Below, piece by piece: positions 13,061 to 21,643 of a DNA stretch of 64,000 nucleotides. A program made the translations under genes and the position numbers. The notes beneath the pieces are model-generated. The model had not been told where the DNA came from and searched no databases. It was given only the letters and a program-made list of their open reading frames with translations. The stretch comes from Leptolyngbyaceae cyanobacterium JSC-12 (lineage in GTDB: Bacteria; Cyanobacteriota; Cyanobacteriia; Leptolyngbyales; Leptolyngbyaceae). The stretch is from the NCBI GenBank assembly GCA_000309945.1, contig CM001633.1, positions 3,002,199 through 3,066,198 of the forward strand. The letters run 5' to 3'. Numbering within the stretch: position 1 is the stretch's first letter; each line of letters opens with the position of its first letter.

Positions 13061-13657
13061 CTACGCCGTAAACACCGTTGCCAAATTTAGCGAAACATCC
13101 TCAAATCCTGGAATCGCCACGGTTTCACTCCGTAGCGCAATTTGCCGAATCCGGTACCCCCATTCCCCCCTCTCGTTGCGAAAAGGCTGGCTGTATTGCT
13201 CCAGTTGATGCGCAATCAAGTCCACAATCCAATAATGCTGGATATCATTCTCAGCATAAACAGCAAGTTTAGTGGTCTGGTCGTAGCTCAAGGTTGAGTC
13301 AGAGACTTCAATAATGAGATGAATATCCTCTGGTAAGGGATGGGAATTAAGGTAGCGATCTGCTCGAAACCGAACGATCGCAAAATCTGGCTCTGGTTCA
13401 CTATCAAGCGGCAAAATTACAGGCTCTTGACTCCGCACAAGTGCCCGTTCCCTTAATGCAGGCAACAACTCGTATAAAAGCGCTGTATTACAAACTGAAT
13501 GGGGAGTCCCCTTCGCAACCATTTGTACTAACTCTCCGCGAATTAACTCCACGCGATCGCGTTCAGTCAGGAACCCCAACTCAATCAATCGATGATAATC
13601 ATCCAGCGTGAACCGTTTCGTAGAAACAACACTCATAGCCGTAAGGGATTGCGACAC
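13061..13657 (-). CDS. Uma2 family endonuclease-like protein (DUF820)
   Basis: 198 residues with the Uma2/DUF820 layout. An N-terminal helical part holds YHRLIELGFLTERDRVELIRG, and a PD-(D/E)XK-like core contains EPDFAIVR near residue 93 and LIIEVSDSTLSYD near 113, then an aspartate/lysine-rich strand and YWIVDL. Cyanobacteria carry many copies of this family. A nuclease fold is predicted but the biological role is unknown. It stands alone between the aminotransferase and the divergent VOC gene, with 42 bases to the latter, which must contain both promoters. Confidence 0.8.
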   Translation of the reverse strand: MSQSLTAMSVVSTKRFTLDDYHRLIELGFLTERDRVELIRGELVQMVAKGTPHSVCNTALLYELLPALRERALVRSQEPVILPLDSEPEPDFAIVRFRADRYLNSHPLPEDIHLIIEVSDSTLSYDQTTKLAVYAENDIQHYWIVDLIAHQLEQYSQPFRNERGEWGYRIRQIALRSETVAIPGFEDVSLNLATVFTA

Positions 13658-13699
13658 TGAAGTAAGCTCAAGCTAGCACATTCCTTTTGCGCTATTACC

Positions 13700-14212
13700 A
13701 TGCCCCTGAACCACACTGCCGCTCTACTGACCATCGCCACACCCAACTTCGATCGCCTGGTTGAGTTTTACACACAACTTCTTAACCAAGCGCCCATTAC
13801 CTGCATTCCAAACGTTTATGCCGAATTTCGTTTATTAGGAGTAAAACTGGGAATTTTTCATCCAAAAGCAGACTTACAGGAGGCAGGAGATACGGGAGAT
13901 AGGGAAGACATTCACCATTCACCATTCACCATTCACCATTCTCTAACTCCTCCACCTACCCACTCTTCCACCCACTCACTCCTCCACCCTCCTCAGCCCC
14001 CAACCCCCAGCCCTTTCTCTTCTCTCGGCATGAGCCTGTGTCTGGAAGTAGAGAATTTGGAGGGTGCGATCGCCCACCTGACCCAACTCGGCTATCCCCC
14101 ACCAGGCGAGATTCTCACCGCATCCCACGGACGGGAAATCTATGCCTATGACCCGGATGGAAACTGGTTGATTCTACACCAAAATTATTCTGCTAACGAC
14201 CTGAAGCATTAG
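13700..14212 (+). CDS. VOC-fold (glyoxalase/bleomycin resistance type) protein with an inserted repeat linker
   Basis: 170 residues. The first half of the vicinal-oxygen-chelate fold is visible (TIATPNFDRLVEFYTQLL, then FRLLGVKLGIFHP), and the second half resumes with SLCLEVENLEGAIAHL and ends in YDPDGNWLILHQ. Between them about 45 residues of His/Ser/Pro/Thr-rich low-complexity sequence are encoded by a repeat insertion that keeps the frame. Family members without the insertion are about 120-130 residues. VOC proteins bind a metal and act on small molecules, but the substrate cannot be told. Whether the enlarged loop is tolerated is unknown. Confidence 0.75.
   Translation: MPLNHTAALLTIATPNFDRLVEFYTQLLNQAPITCIPNVYAEFRLLGVKLGIFHPKADLQEAGDTGDREDIHHSPFTIHHSLTPPPTHSSTHSLLHPPQPPTPSPFSSLGMSLCLEVENLEGAIAHLTQLGYPPPGEILTASHGREIYAYDPDGNWLILHQNYSANDLKH
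13875..14016 (+). repeat. Low-complexity repeat element inside the VOC gene, with heptamer array
   Basis: A purine-rich arm (about 13875-13908) is followed by 4.6 copies of the heptamer ATTCACC (13910-13941) and then a long C/T/A-rich stretch to about 14016. The layout of purine-rich arm, short tandem repeats and pyrimidine-rich arm matches an element at 57055-57220 in a spacer. Short tandem heptamer repeats of this kind are well known in cyanobacterial genomes. Confidence 0.7.
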
Positions 14213-14597
14213 GATTGGCTAGATTGGAGACAACCTTGTAACAAATGGCATTTTTATGTGAGAGTGGTGCCTGTGTTTTTACTGGTTAGCATGAGCTGGT
14301 TGGATCTGCTGCCGGGGCTTACTACAGAACTGAAACCATTGGAGCTTACTTGAAGGGAATAGCCTGACAATGCAGGCATCCGCGAATGCTCGTGTACAGC
14401 CAGCCTCTCAATTTGGGGTAGAGGTTATCATCAGCGATCGCATTCAAATCATCATCGAAACATTGGCAGGCGAAACCTCAATATCAGACTGCAAAGAGGA
14501 CACGCTTGCTAACACAGGCATTTTCAAACAGTTTCTAGTGGACACTCCAAATGAAACTTTGTCAGAGCATTCGCTCCAAATCATAGAAAGCAAACCA

Positions 14598-14710
14598 CAA
14601 AAAAGGGTGCCCATAAGCACCCTGAAGTTGGAGTTTCTCGATCGCACCCATTTTATGGAACAAACCTGAGTTTGAACCCTTGACGTTAGGATTTTTGTTG
14701 ATCCGGAAAG
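14598..14710 (-). ncRNA. Candidate small RNA ending at an orphan minus-strand terminator
   Basis: Read on the minus strand, the spacer ends in a classic intrinsic terminator (a 7-bp GC-rich stem followed by a run of T). No minus-strand protein gene ends there, so some short transcript probably does. A weak promoter-like arrangement (TATGGT with TTTTCC 16 bases before it) would start transcription near 14705 and give an RNA of about 100 bases. It lacks the exact conserved core of the cyanobacterial Yfr1 RNA. Identity and boundaries are inference. Confidence 0.3.
14604..14623 (-). terminator. Intrinsic terminator on the minus strand
   Basis: AGGGTGC and GCACCCT pair around a 6-base loop. On the minus strand the hairpin is followed directly by six T. 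On the plus strand there is no T run, so the terminator acts on minus-strand transcription. Confidence 0.7.
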
Positions 14711-14746
14711 TGGCACCATAGAGAAGTCAGCATTGGGGAAAACAGC

Positions 14747-15478
14747 GTGGCGGAGACCGTGAAATTTGGAGTAATTGTGTTTCCGGGGTCAAACTGCGAT
14801 CGCGATGTCGCTTACGTCACCCGCGATTTGCTGAATCAGCCCACACGCATGGTGTGGCATGAAGACAGCGACCTGTCGGAGATTGATGTGGTGGTTGTGC
14901 CGGGAGGCTTCAGCTATGGCGATTATCTGCGCTGTGGGGCGATCGCCCGATTTTCGCCTGCCATGCGATCAGTGATGGAGCACGCCAAGCAAGGCAAGTA
15001 TGTGTTAGGCATTTGCAACGGCTTCCAGGTTCTGACAGAAGCAGGGCTGTTACCAGGAGCATTGGTCAGAAACCGAGATTTACACTTTATCTGCGATCGC
15101 GTCCCACTTAAAGTCGAGCGAACCGATTTGCCCTGGACACAGCACTATCAAACCAGTGAAGTGATCACAATTCCCATCGCTCACGGGGAGGGCAGCTATT
15201 ATGCTGATGCCGACACTCTCAAAGCCTTAGAAGACAACCGTCAGGTCTTGTTCCGCTACTGCTCTCCAACTGGTGTGTCTGACCCAGACAGTAACCCCAA
15301 TGGCTCCCTTAACCACATTGCGGGAATTTGTAACCCGGAAGGGAATGTCCTGGGCATGATGCCCCACCCAGAACGCGCTTCCGATCCAGTTTTGGGTAGC
15401 ACCGATGGAATCAAGCTGTTTCAAGGTGTATTAGCCACGCTAGGGGTGGGAACTGAACCTGCGATCGCGATGTTGTAG
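14747..15478 (+). CDS. purQ: Phosphoribosylformylglycinamidine synthase glutaminase subunit PurQ
   Basis: Supplies ammonia from glutamine to PurL in the fourth step of purine synthesis. It is a class I glutamine amidotransferase with nucleophile Cys90 in [21 protein letters not shown] and the C-terminal MPHPERA with its catalytic His/Glu are also visible. 243 residues from GTG 14747. A second in-frame GTG at 14759 gives [16 protein letters not shown], which is where most family members start, so the true start may be 14759. A GGGGAA stretch before 14747 supports the upstream start weakly. purL and purS are not nearby. Confidence 0.92.
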   Translation: MAETVKFGVIVFPGSNCDRDVAYVTRDLLNQPTRMVWHEDSDLSEIDVVVVPGGFSYGDYLRCGAIARFSPAMRSVMEHAKQGKYVLGICNGFQVLTEAGLLPGALVRNRDLHFICDRVPLKVERTDLPWTQHYQTSEVITIPIAHGEGSYYADADTLKALEDNRQVLFRYCSPTGVSDPDSNPNGSLNHIAGICNPEGNVLGMMPHPERASDPVLGSTDGIKLFQGVLATLGVGTEPAIAML

Positions 15479-15496
15479 GACAGATGTTTGAGTAAC

Positions 15497-15555
15497 GCAA
15501 AAAGTCTCCAACAACGTCTAATCCAGAGAGGAACGGATTCTATGGAGACTTTTGC
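15497..15555 (+). terminator. Long stem-loop after purQ
   Basis: GCAAAAAGTCTCC at 15497 and GGAGACTTTTGC at 15544 form an arm of about 12 bp; AATCC and GGATT pair inside the loop. It begins 18 bases after the purQ stop. The T run is short, so it may terminate transcription or stabilise the messenger 3' end. Confidence 0.5.
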
Positions 15556-15700
15556 AGCTACTAACAACCGTCAGCCAATTTAGCAACCGTCAATGAAAAA
15601 ACTTTTTTACAATTCTGGGTCGTTTTGTTTTAGCTTTGTTCTTAAACATTTGTAAACTGTTACCAGGCACTTCTGGATGCCCCTGTTCTGAGGATCTTCT

Positions 15701-16654
15701 ATGAAGCAACTGGTTGCTGTTGAGCGTTTCTGCCTAATTGGGCACTGTGTATCACTTATCTTTGGCTTGGCAGGTCTATTGTTGGTGTTGCCAAACCCAG
15801 CGATCGTGGCGGCGTTGCCACCGTTAGGGCAACAGGCATTTGGCTTGTCAATGGCGGGTGGCGGCGTAGTTTATATTCTGCTAGGAGCGATTACGGTTGC
15901 CATTTTTGCCTACCGCACGGTGGGATGGCGCAACTGGCTGGGCTTTATGTTGCCAGCCGTTGTTCTCTCGCTGGGTAGCGAGTTGTTGGGAACAAGTACA
16001 GGCTTTCCATTTGGGCACTATGGTTATCTCAACGGATTGGGATACAAAATTGCTGGATTGGTTCCTTTTACCATTCCCCTCTCTTGGTTTTACCTGGGCT
16101 TTTCTACCTATGTATTGGCGCGGGCAGGGCTAGAGGCTAGAGGCTGGAATGGCTGGGTTACAAAGCTCGGCGTGATCGCTCTTGGTGCGGTATTGCTTAC
16201 TTCCTGGGATTTTGTGCTCGACCCAGCAATGAGTCAGGCAGCCTACCCATTCTGGCAATTTCAGGATGTTGGTGAGTTTTTTGGGATGCCTTACCGGAAC
16301 CTGACGGGTTGGCTGGGAACCGGAGCGCTGTTTATGACCGTAGCGAGTTTCGTCTGGCGTAAAACGGAAGTGCCCGTACAGCGCGATCGCCTGTGGGTTC
16401 CTTTGGTGATTTACCTGGTCAATTTTGCCTTCGGTGCAATCATTACAGTGACTCAGCTAGATGCTCGATTCTTAATCCCTGTAGGCATTGGGCTGGTGCT
16501 AGGAGTATTGCCAGCGCTGTTGCTGTGGTGGAGTTCTGGTTCAGCGAAACAACCCAAATTGTTTACGGTTCCTGGTCAAGCATCAGAAACTCTAGAAGAC
16601 TCAAAACCTGAAGTTTCGACCATTCCAGTCGTTTCCAAGCGCTCGGCAGCATAA
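15701..16654 (+). CDS. cruF: Carotenoid 1',2'-hydratase CruF
   Basis: 317 residues with about seven predicted membrane segments and the carotenoid-synthesis DUF422 pattern (LGTSTGFPFGHYGYL, then DPAMSQAAYPFWQF and FFGMPYRNLTGWL). CruF adds water across the psi end of gamma-carotene-type carotenoids on the way to myxoxanthophyll in the membrane. The gene lies 26 bases before cruG, and this pairing is the standard arrangement in cyanobacteria, which makes the assignment strong. ATG 15701 has AGGA just upstream. Confidence 0.88.
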   Translation: MKQLVAVERFCLIGHCVSLIFGLAGLLLVLPNPAIVAALPPLGQQAFGLSMAGGGVVYILLGAITVAIFAYRTVGWRNWLGFMLPAVVLSLGSELLGTSTGFPFGHYGYLNGLGYKIAGLVPFTIPLSWFYLGFSTYVLARAGLEARGWNGWVTKLGVIALGAVLLTSWDFVLDPAMSQAAYPFWQFQDVGEFFGMPYRNLTGWLGTGALFMTVASFVWRKTEVPVQRDRLWVPLVIYLVNFAFGAIITVTQLDARFLIPVGIGLVLGVLPALLLWWSSGSAKQPKLFTVPGQASETLEDSKPEVSTIPVVSKRSAA

Positions 16655-16680
16655 TCGCTTTTTGATAAGAGGCAGCATCG

Positions 16681-17931
16681 TTGATTGTTAATTTCGCACA
16701 AGTAAGCAGTCCCTTTTCTGAACCAGCCGCCTCAGCGGTTGCCATTTGGGGAAGTGGCTGCTTTTTGGTGGTCGCTCTGGTACAACTTCCTGCGATCGCC
16801 ATTCTGTTATCCCGTCTGCTGCGAGGTCCCACCCGCCATCCCCCTTTGCAACCGCGATCGCCCCAACCTGGTTATTTGGGTAAGGTGAGTGTGGTTGTGC
16901 CCACCCTGAACGAAGCTGATCGCATTGCCCCGTGTTTGGAAGGGTTAAGTCGGCAGAGTTACGAGGTGCGCGAAGTCATCGTGGTTGATAGCTACTCCAC
17001 TGATGGCACACCTGATCGGGTGAAAGCCATGCAGCAAAATGACCCTCGCTTTCGCCTGATTAACGACGATCCGCTACCGGGTGATTGGGTGGGTCGTCCC
17101 TGGGCATTGCACAATGGTTTTCTCGTCAGTTCGGAACAGAGCGAGTGGATCTTAGGCATCGATGCGGATACCCAACCGCAACCGGGTTTAGTTGCCAGCT
17201 TGCTCGAAACAGCGATAACCGAAGGCTATGACTTAATCTCGCTCTCGCCGCAATTTATCCTCAAGTATCCGGGGGAACTGTGGTTACAACCGGCGTTGCT
17301 GATGACGTTGGTTTACCGTTTTGGCGCAGCCGGAGAAACAGGCAATGCCGCAGAACGAGTCATGGCAAACGGGCAATGTTTCTTTTGCCGCCGCTCGGTG
17401 CTGCAACAGGCGGATGGCTATACCTCAGCCCGACGTTCATTCTGTGATGATGTCACGCTGGCACGACACATAGCTGCTCAGGGCGCACGGGTTGGCTTTT
17501 TGGATGGTGCCAAAATTTTGCAGGTGCGAATGTATGAGGGCATGGCGGAAACCTGGCGCGAGTGGGGGCGATCGCTGGATCTAAAAGACGCCGCCTCCCG
17601 CGCACAAGTTTGGGGTGATTGGTTGTTTCTGTTGCTGGTGCAGGGTTTGCCGTTACCGCTAGCGTTGGGGACAGGTTGGCGGCTAGCCGCTGGCAATGGC
17701 AATCTAGTTATGCAACTCGTGTTTGGACTCAATCTTTTGCTGGTGCTGATTCGATTAGGGTTGAATTTTGCGATCGCCCCTTCCTATGATCTATCCCAGG
17801 CAACTGGGCGCTGGCTGTTTTGGTTCTCTCCCCTGGCAGATCCGCTGGCAGTAGTACGAATTTTCCTTTCCTCCAGCCAAACGCCGAAACACTGGCGAGG
17901 ACGCAGTTATGCCAATTCTGCTGGAAACTGA
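16681..17931 (+). CDS. cruG: Carotenoid 2'-O-glycosyltransferase CruG
   Basis: 416 residues; a family 2 glycosyltransferase. After an N-terminal membrane segment comes VSVVVPTLNEADRI near residue 63, the acidic motif DADTQP near 161 and a FCDDVTLARHI motif near 256, then C-terminal membrane segments. CruG attaches the sugar to the 2'-hydroxyl of the carotenoid in myxoxanthophyll synthesis, acting after CruF. The start is TTG 16681; AAGAGG at 16667-16672, eight bases before it, supports this, and no suitable ATG is nearby. It forms an operon with cruF. Confidence 0.86.
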   Translation: MIVNFAQVSSPFSEPAASAVAIWGSGCFLVVALVQLPAIAILLSRLLRGPTRHPPLQPRSPQPGYLGKVSVVVPTLNEADRIAPCLEGLSRQSYEVREVIVVDSYSTDGTPDRVKAMQQNDPRFRLINDDPLPGDWVGRPWALHNGFLVSSEQSEWILGIDADTQPQPGLVASLLETAITEGYDLISLSPQFILKYPGELWLQPALLMTLVYRFGAAGETGNAAERVMANGQCFFCRRSVLQQADGYTSARRSFCDDVTLARHIAAQGARVGFLDGAKILQVRMYEGMAETWREWGRSLDLKDAASRAQVWGDWLFLLLVQGLPLPLALGTGWRLAAGNGNLVMQLVFGLNLLLVLIRLGLNFAIAPSYDLSQATGRWLFWFSPLADPLAVVRIFLSSSQTPKHWRGRSYANSAGN

Positions 17932-17995
17932 GCGCTTAATCTTACGCACCTGGCAACCCGAAGCAGATGCAGCTTTATTCGTGCGGGAGGTGTGA
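17909..17995 (+). pseudogene. N-terminal remnant of a GNAT acetyltransferase
   Basis: A 28-codon frame starting inside the end of cruG reads MPILLETERLILRTW and continues QPEADAALF before a stop. LETERLILR is the classic beginning of RimJ/RimL-type GNAT acetyltransferases, but the rest of the domain (about 140 residues) is absent. It looks like a gene cut off by a deletion whose right edge is the epimerase gene. The last codons (GGGAGG) now serve as the ribosome binding site of that gene. Confidence 0.65.
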
Positions 17996-17998
17996 AGG

Positions 17999-19069
17999 AT
18001 GCAGCTTCAAATTGCCACATTTACCGTACATAAGCGATTTGCCCTCACCATCAGTCGCGGCACCACCGCCCAAACCACCAACATTTGGGTAGAAGTGGAG
18101 CATGATGGCATTCGCGGCTGGGGAGAAGCTTCACCCTTTTCAGTGGGAGAAACACCCCAAACCACTGAGGCGATCGCCCGTTCTTTGCAAAAAATTGCGC
18201 CTCTGCTGAAAGCGCTCAGTCCCCTGGAACGGCAGCGCATTGAACGCTTGATGACCGATGCCAGATTGCCGTCTGCGGCTAAAGCGGCGCTGGATGTGGC
18301 ATTGCATGATTGGCTGGGTAAACAGGCGCATCTGCCGCTCTGGGAATTGTGGGGGTTGGATCGCGATCGCATTCCGCCCACCGCCGTCACGATTGGCATT
18401 AGTGCCCCGGAAGCGGCTCAACAGCGAGTGCGAGACTGGTTGGGACAGGGCGAGGTTAAAGTGCCATTCCACGGAATTCAAGTTTTGAAGGTGAAACTGG
18501 GCAGCCCGCAAGGATTAGAGGCAGATAAGGCAATGTTGTTAGCCGTCAAAGCAGCAGCTCCCCACATCTCCCAGATCAGCATTGATGCGAATGGGGGTTG
18601 GAATTTGGAGCAAGCGCTACACATGGCAGATTGGCTCGCCGAGCAGGGCATCACTTACCTTGAGCAACCCCTCGCCAAAGGGCAGGAAGGGGATTTGCCA
18701 GCCCTCTACCAGCGATCGCCCCTGCCAATTTTTGTGGATGAAAGCTGCTTCACCAGCTACGATATTTTGCCTCTTGCTGATCGCGTCCACGGCATCAACA
18801 TCAAACTAATGAAATCCGGCGGACTCACGGAAGCCTTGCGAATGATCCATACTGCCCGCGCTTGCGGGCTAAAAGTCATGTTCGGTTGCTATTCCGACAG
18901 TGCCTTGCTCAATACCGCACTGGCGCACCTCTCTCCCCTCGCCGATCACATCGACCTGGATAGCCACCTCAATTTAATAGACGACCCATTTGGGGGCGCA
19001 ACCTTCCAAAATGGGCGAATTGTCCCCAGTCAACAACCAGGTTTAGGAGTGCGAGTTGTCAGATCATAA
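17999..19069 (+). CDS. Enolase-superfamily dipeptide epimerase (L-Ala-D/L-Glu epimerase type; DgcA-like)
   Basis: 356 residues with the muconate-lactonizing-enzyme subgroup barrel. The catalytic KVKLG lysine pair lies near residue 165. The metal ligands are in DANGGW, EQPL and DES, the second lysine is in NIKLMKSGG, and the dipeptide-epimerase hallmark is DLDSHLNL near the end. This last motif separates it from o-succinylbenzoate synthase MenC. It likely epimerises dipeptides from peptidoglycan, or N-acyl-glutamate as DgcA does. The DgcN-like gene lies about 1.5 kb away beyond rca, which favours D-glutamate-related metabolism; that is inference. The stop overlaps the end of rca by six bases. 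Confidence 0.8.
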   Translation: MQLQIATFTVHKRFALTISRGTTAQTTNIWVEVEHDGIRGWGEASPFSVGETPQTTEAIARSLQKIAPLLKALSPLERQRIERLMTDARLPSAAKAALDVALHDWLGKQAHLPLWELWGLDRDRIPPTAVTIGISAPEAAQQRVRDWLGQGEVKVPFHGIQVLKVKLGSPQGLEADKAMLLAVKAAAPHISQISIDANGGWNLEQALHMADWLAEQGITYLEQPLAKGQEGDLPALYQRSPLPIFVDESCFTSYDILPLADRVHGINIKLMKSGGLTEALRMIHTARACGLKVMFGCYSDSALLNTALAHLSPLADHIDLDSHLNLIDDPFGGATFQNGRIVPSQQPGLGVRVVRS

Positions 19070-20410
19070 TCTGACTTGATGAGGACGTTGGATAATCCGT
19101 TCGTTCACGCGACGCCGATCTCGGTTAATTTCAACTATGCGGATGTAGTGGTTGGGATATTCTTCCAGACAGGTTGCCAGTGCCCGCAGTGCGATCGCGC
19201 CATCAGCATCGTAAGTGCCGTAGCAGTTCCAGGAACCTGTGCGGAATCGGCGTTCATCCACATGCTCAATTCCCAGGCGATGCCCCTGCCGCAAAATTCG
19301 GTTGGCTTCCGTCACGATTTCTGGCGTAAGGGGAGTGCTGGCAGGTTGTCCGGCATAGCTGCTGGAAGAAGGCTTGGCAGGCGAAGCCGTGGATGGTGTG
19401 GATGAAACCTGCTGTCCATTATTTTTGAGAGATTCCGACTGATAGGTACGAAAGAAATTACTGGATGAAGAATCAATGCTTCCCTGTCTGGGTAGTGTGC
19501 TGCTATCAGTGTCTCCCAGACGGCGGTTGTAGAGAAATTTGTTGTATTCCTGGGCAAGACCACTTTCCTGGACTCGCTTTTGCTCGTATACCATTTGATT
19601 GCCGACTTCAATTAGGTGCGGCAAGCTAAAATCTGGTTTTTTGAATTCTGGGGGAGCTTCTTTACTGTTAACGACTCGTTGCGAAACACGCTCAATCCCA
19701 ACACTGTGAATAAAGTTACGGATTTGTTCATCAAACAGACGCGATCGCAACGCTCCAAAAAAGTCAATTGCTTGATTAGGGAACGTATCCACCAGCTTTT
19801 CAATATCAGCACGGGAAACTGGATCAACCTGGAAAATACCTGCGACAATCCCAACGCGATCGTCCCAGTTGGGTTCCCAGTAAAACTTTTCCATCCGGCC
19901 ATCCCGTACTAATGGCTGATACAGCGTCGAGAAATCGTTACCTGTAACAATGATAGGAATGCGCTGGATTGGCTCGGAGTCGTAGCTACCAGGCAGTTGC
20001 ACATTAGTAGGATTGTCGGCAATGTTCATCAATGTGCCATTCACCAACTGCGTGTTAACTGTGTATTGAGTGTATTGGTCAACCCGTCCGGCACCAGCAT
20101 CGATGTCATTAATCATCAAGACTGCCATTTTGCCGCGCACTTTCACCAGTTCCGCTGCTTCTCGATACCGTAATCGGATCAGTCGGGCTGGATCACCCGC
20201 ATCGGGACTTTCCAATTCGCCTGCTGACATATGCACCACATTTACACCCATCCGCTCAAATACAAGCTCACACTGGAAAGACTTGCCTTCGCCTTTGCGC
20301 CCATGCACACCCAAGATTAATGGCACTTTGACATTGGGCAAGTCCAGGTAGTTTTTGGTGATGTGAACAGCAATTTTGTCGAGAAATCGCGGCGAAATGT
20401 AGAAACTCAT
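19064..20410 (-). CDS. rca: Rubisco activase with C-terminal Rubisco-small-subunit-like domain
   Basis: 448 residues from ATG 20410 (MSFYISPRFLDK), the usual N-terminus; the frame stays open upstream but that part has no homology. AAA domain: Walker A GRKGEGKS at 37-44, Walker B MAVLMINDIDAG near 100, the arginine region in GRMEKFYW. After a Ser/Pro-rich linker, residues about 358-448 form a small-subunit-like (SSUL) module with RRFRTGSWNCYG. In beta-cyanobacteria the SSUL module tethers activase to Rubisco in the carboxysome, and the AAA ring removes inhibitory sugar phosphates. The gene is transcribed against its neighbours and lies far from rbcLS here. Confidence 0.93.
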   Translation of the reverse strand: MSFYISPRFLDKIAVHITKNYLDLPNVKVPLILGVHGRKGEGKSFQCELVFERMGVNVVHMSAGELESPDAGDPARLIRLRYREAAELVKVRGKMAVLMINDIDAGAGRVDQYTQYTVNTQLVNGTLMNIADNPTNVQLPGSYDSEPIQRIPIIVTGNDFSTLYQPLVRDGRMEKFYWEPNWDDRVGIVAGIFQVDPVSRADIEKLVDTFPNQAIDFFGALRSRLFDEQIRNFIHSVGIERVSQRVVNSKEAPPEFKKPDFSLPHLIEVGNQMVYEQKRVQESGLAQEYNKFLYNRRLGDTDSSTLPRQGSIDSSSSNFFRTYQSESLKNNGQQVSSTPSTASPAKPSSSSYAGQPASTPLTPEIVTEANRILRQGHRLGIEHVDERRFRTGSWNCYGTYDADGAIALRALATCLEEYPNHYIRIVEINRDRRRVNERIIQRPHQVRL

Positions 20411-20600
20411 AAATTCTGCGTCTATTGCTCCCACTCTATTATCAAGTAGTGCTGCTTCACTCAAGGTTGAGTTGGTGTAATCAATCCTATAAGCCAGCGT
20501 CGCTCTCGTGTTGTTTCGCCTGGATTGAAGTTGCCTGGAATTCCGCTTTAATCGACTATGGTGAAAGGTGCGATCGCCCATTTTCATTTGGAGTCTTCCC

Positions 20601-21638
20601 TTGCTCAAACCCCATCATCGGCTGGCAATTCTGCTGCATGACGGCATTCGTGGTGACAAAGGCAAAACTGGATTGTCGTTGCTCCGGTTCAGCGAAGCCG
20701 CGATCGCTGCAGTCATTGATTGCAACTGTGCTGGAGAAAATTTAGCTGAGTTAACCGGGATTCCCTGCTCTGCGCCAATTGTGGCATCGGTCGAAGAGGC
20801 GTTGCCCTACCAACCTGATGTGCTGGCAATTGGCATTGCTCCTACAGGTGGCGCACTTCCAGACGAATGGCGCTTGGCAATTCGGCAGGCGATCGCGGCG
20901 GGATTGTCGATTGCCAATGGGCTACATACCCGCTTGATGGATGACCCGGAACTTGCCAATCTATTGAAACCTGGACAATGGATTTGGGATATGCGCCAGG
21001 AACCCGCTGGGTTAGCAATTGGCACAGGTAAGGCAAAAACATTGCCCTGTTTGCGAGTGTTGACTGTAGGCACCGACATGGCGATCGGCAAAATGTCTAC
21101 CAGTCTGGCGCTACATCATGCCTGTCAGCAGCGGGGAGTGCGCTCTAAATTTCTTGCCACTGGTCAGGCAGGGCTAATGATTGCTGGAGACGGCATTGCC
21201 CTAGATGCAATCCGTGTCGATTTTGCGTCCGGCGCAGTCGAGCAAATGGTGATGCAATTTGGCAACGAGTTCGACATTTTGCACATCGAAGGACAGGGTT
21301 CCTTGCTGAATCCGTCCTCAACTGCCACCTTGCCGCTGATTCGGGGCAGCCAGCCCACCCATTTGGTCCTGGTGCATCGGGCGGGACAAACTCAACTCAG
21401 CCGCATTCCTGACGTTTTCATTCCCCCCTTGCGAGACGTGGTGACGCTGTATGAGACAGTTGCCACTGCGGCAGGAGCCTTTCCTCGCGTGCCTGTTGCG
21501 GCGATCGCCCTGAACACTCATCATCTGGATGCCATCAGTGCCGAAGCGGCGATCGAGCAGGTCAGCATTGAAACCGGGTTACCCTGCACCGACCCTATCC
21601 GATTTGGTGCCGATACACTGCTGAATGCCATTCTTTAG
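20601..21638 (+). CDS. DUF1611 P-loop protein (DgcN-like N-acetyltransferase family)
   Basis: 345 residues from TTG 20601, chosen because GGAG (20590-20593) stands seven bases before it and the family starts near HRLAILLHDG; the frame is open from GTG 20568. An N-terminal Rossmann-like half is followed by the P-loop-type GTDMAIGKMST near residue 155 and HIEGQGSLLNP near 235. DUF1611 includes DgcN, reported as a D-glutamate N-acetyltransferase working with the enolase-family DgcA. A DgcA-like gene is nearby on the same strand, separated by the oppositely oriented rca. Function in cyanobacteria is unproven. Confidence 0.78.
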   Translation: MLKPHHRLAILLHDGIRGDKGKTGLSLLRFSEAAIAAVIDCNCAGENLAELTGIPCSAPIVASVEEALPYQPDVLAIGIAPTGGALPDEWRLAIRQAIAAGLSIANGLHTRLMDDPELANLLKPGQWIWDMRQEPAGLAIGTGKAKTLPCLRVLTVGTDMAIGKMSTSLALHHACQQRGVRSKFLATGQAGLMIAGDGIALDAIRVDFASGAVEQMVMQFGNEFDILHIEGQGSLLNPSSTATLPLIRGSQPTHLVLVHRAGQTQLSRIPDVFIPPLRDVVTLYETVATAAGAFPRVPVAAIALNTHHLDAISAEAAIEQVSIETGLPCTDPIRFGADTLLNAIL

Positions 21639-21643
21639 CGTTG

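Larger units (their letters stand above)
14213..14746. other. Spacer upstream of purQ
   Basis: 534 bases without a recognised protein gene. A 99-codon plus-strand frame (14370-14669) has no family resemblance and runs across a terminator hairpin, so it is probably not a gene. The partner gene purS, often found just before purQ, is not here. The main feature is the minus-strand intrinsic terminator at 14604-14623. Confidence 0.5.

Noticed and set aside
14370-14669. 99-codon plus-strand frame upstream of purQ
   Set aside because: It runs through a terminator hairpin and has no family likeness or ribosome binding site.
14620-14720. Possible tRNA near purQ
   Set aside because: No acceptor stem or anticodon arm could be drawn; only an isolated GGTTCAAA-like stretch is present on the minus strand.
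17999-19069. Assignment as o-succinylbenzoate synthase MenC
   Set aside because: The DLDSH motif near the C-terminus and KLMKSGG point to dipeptide epimerases rather than MenC.
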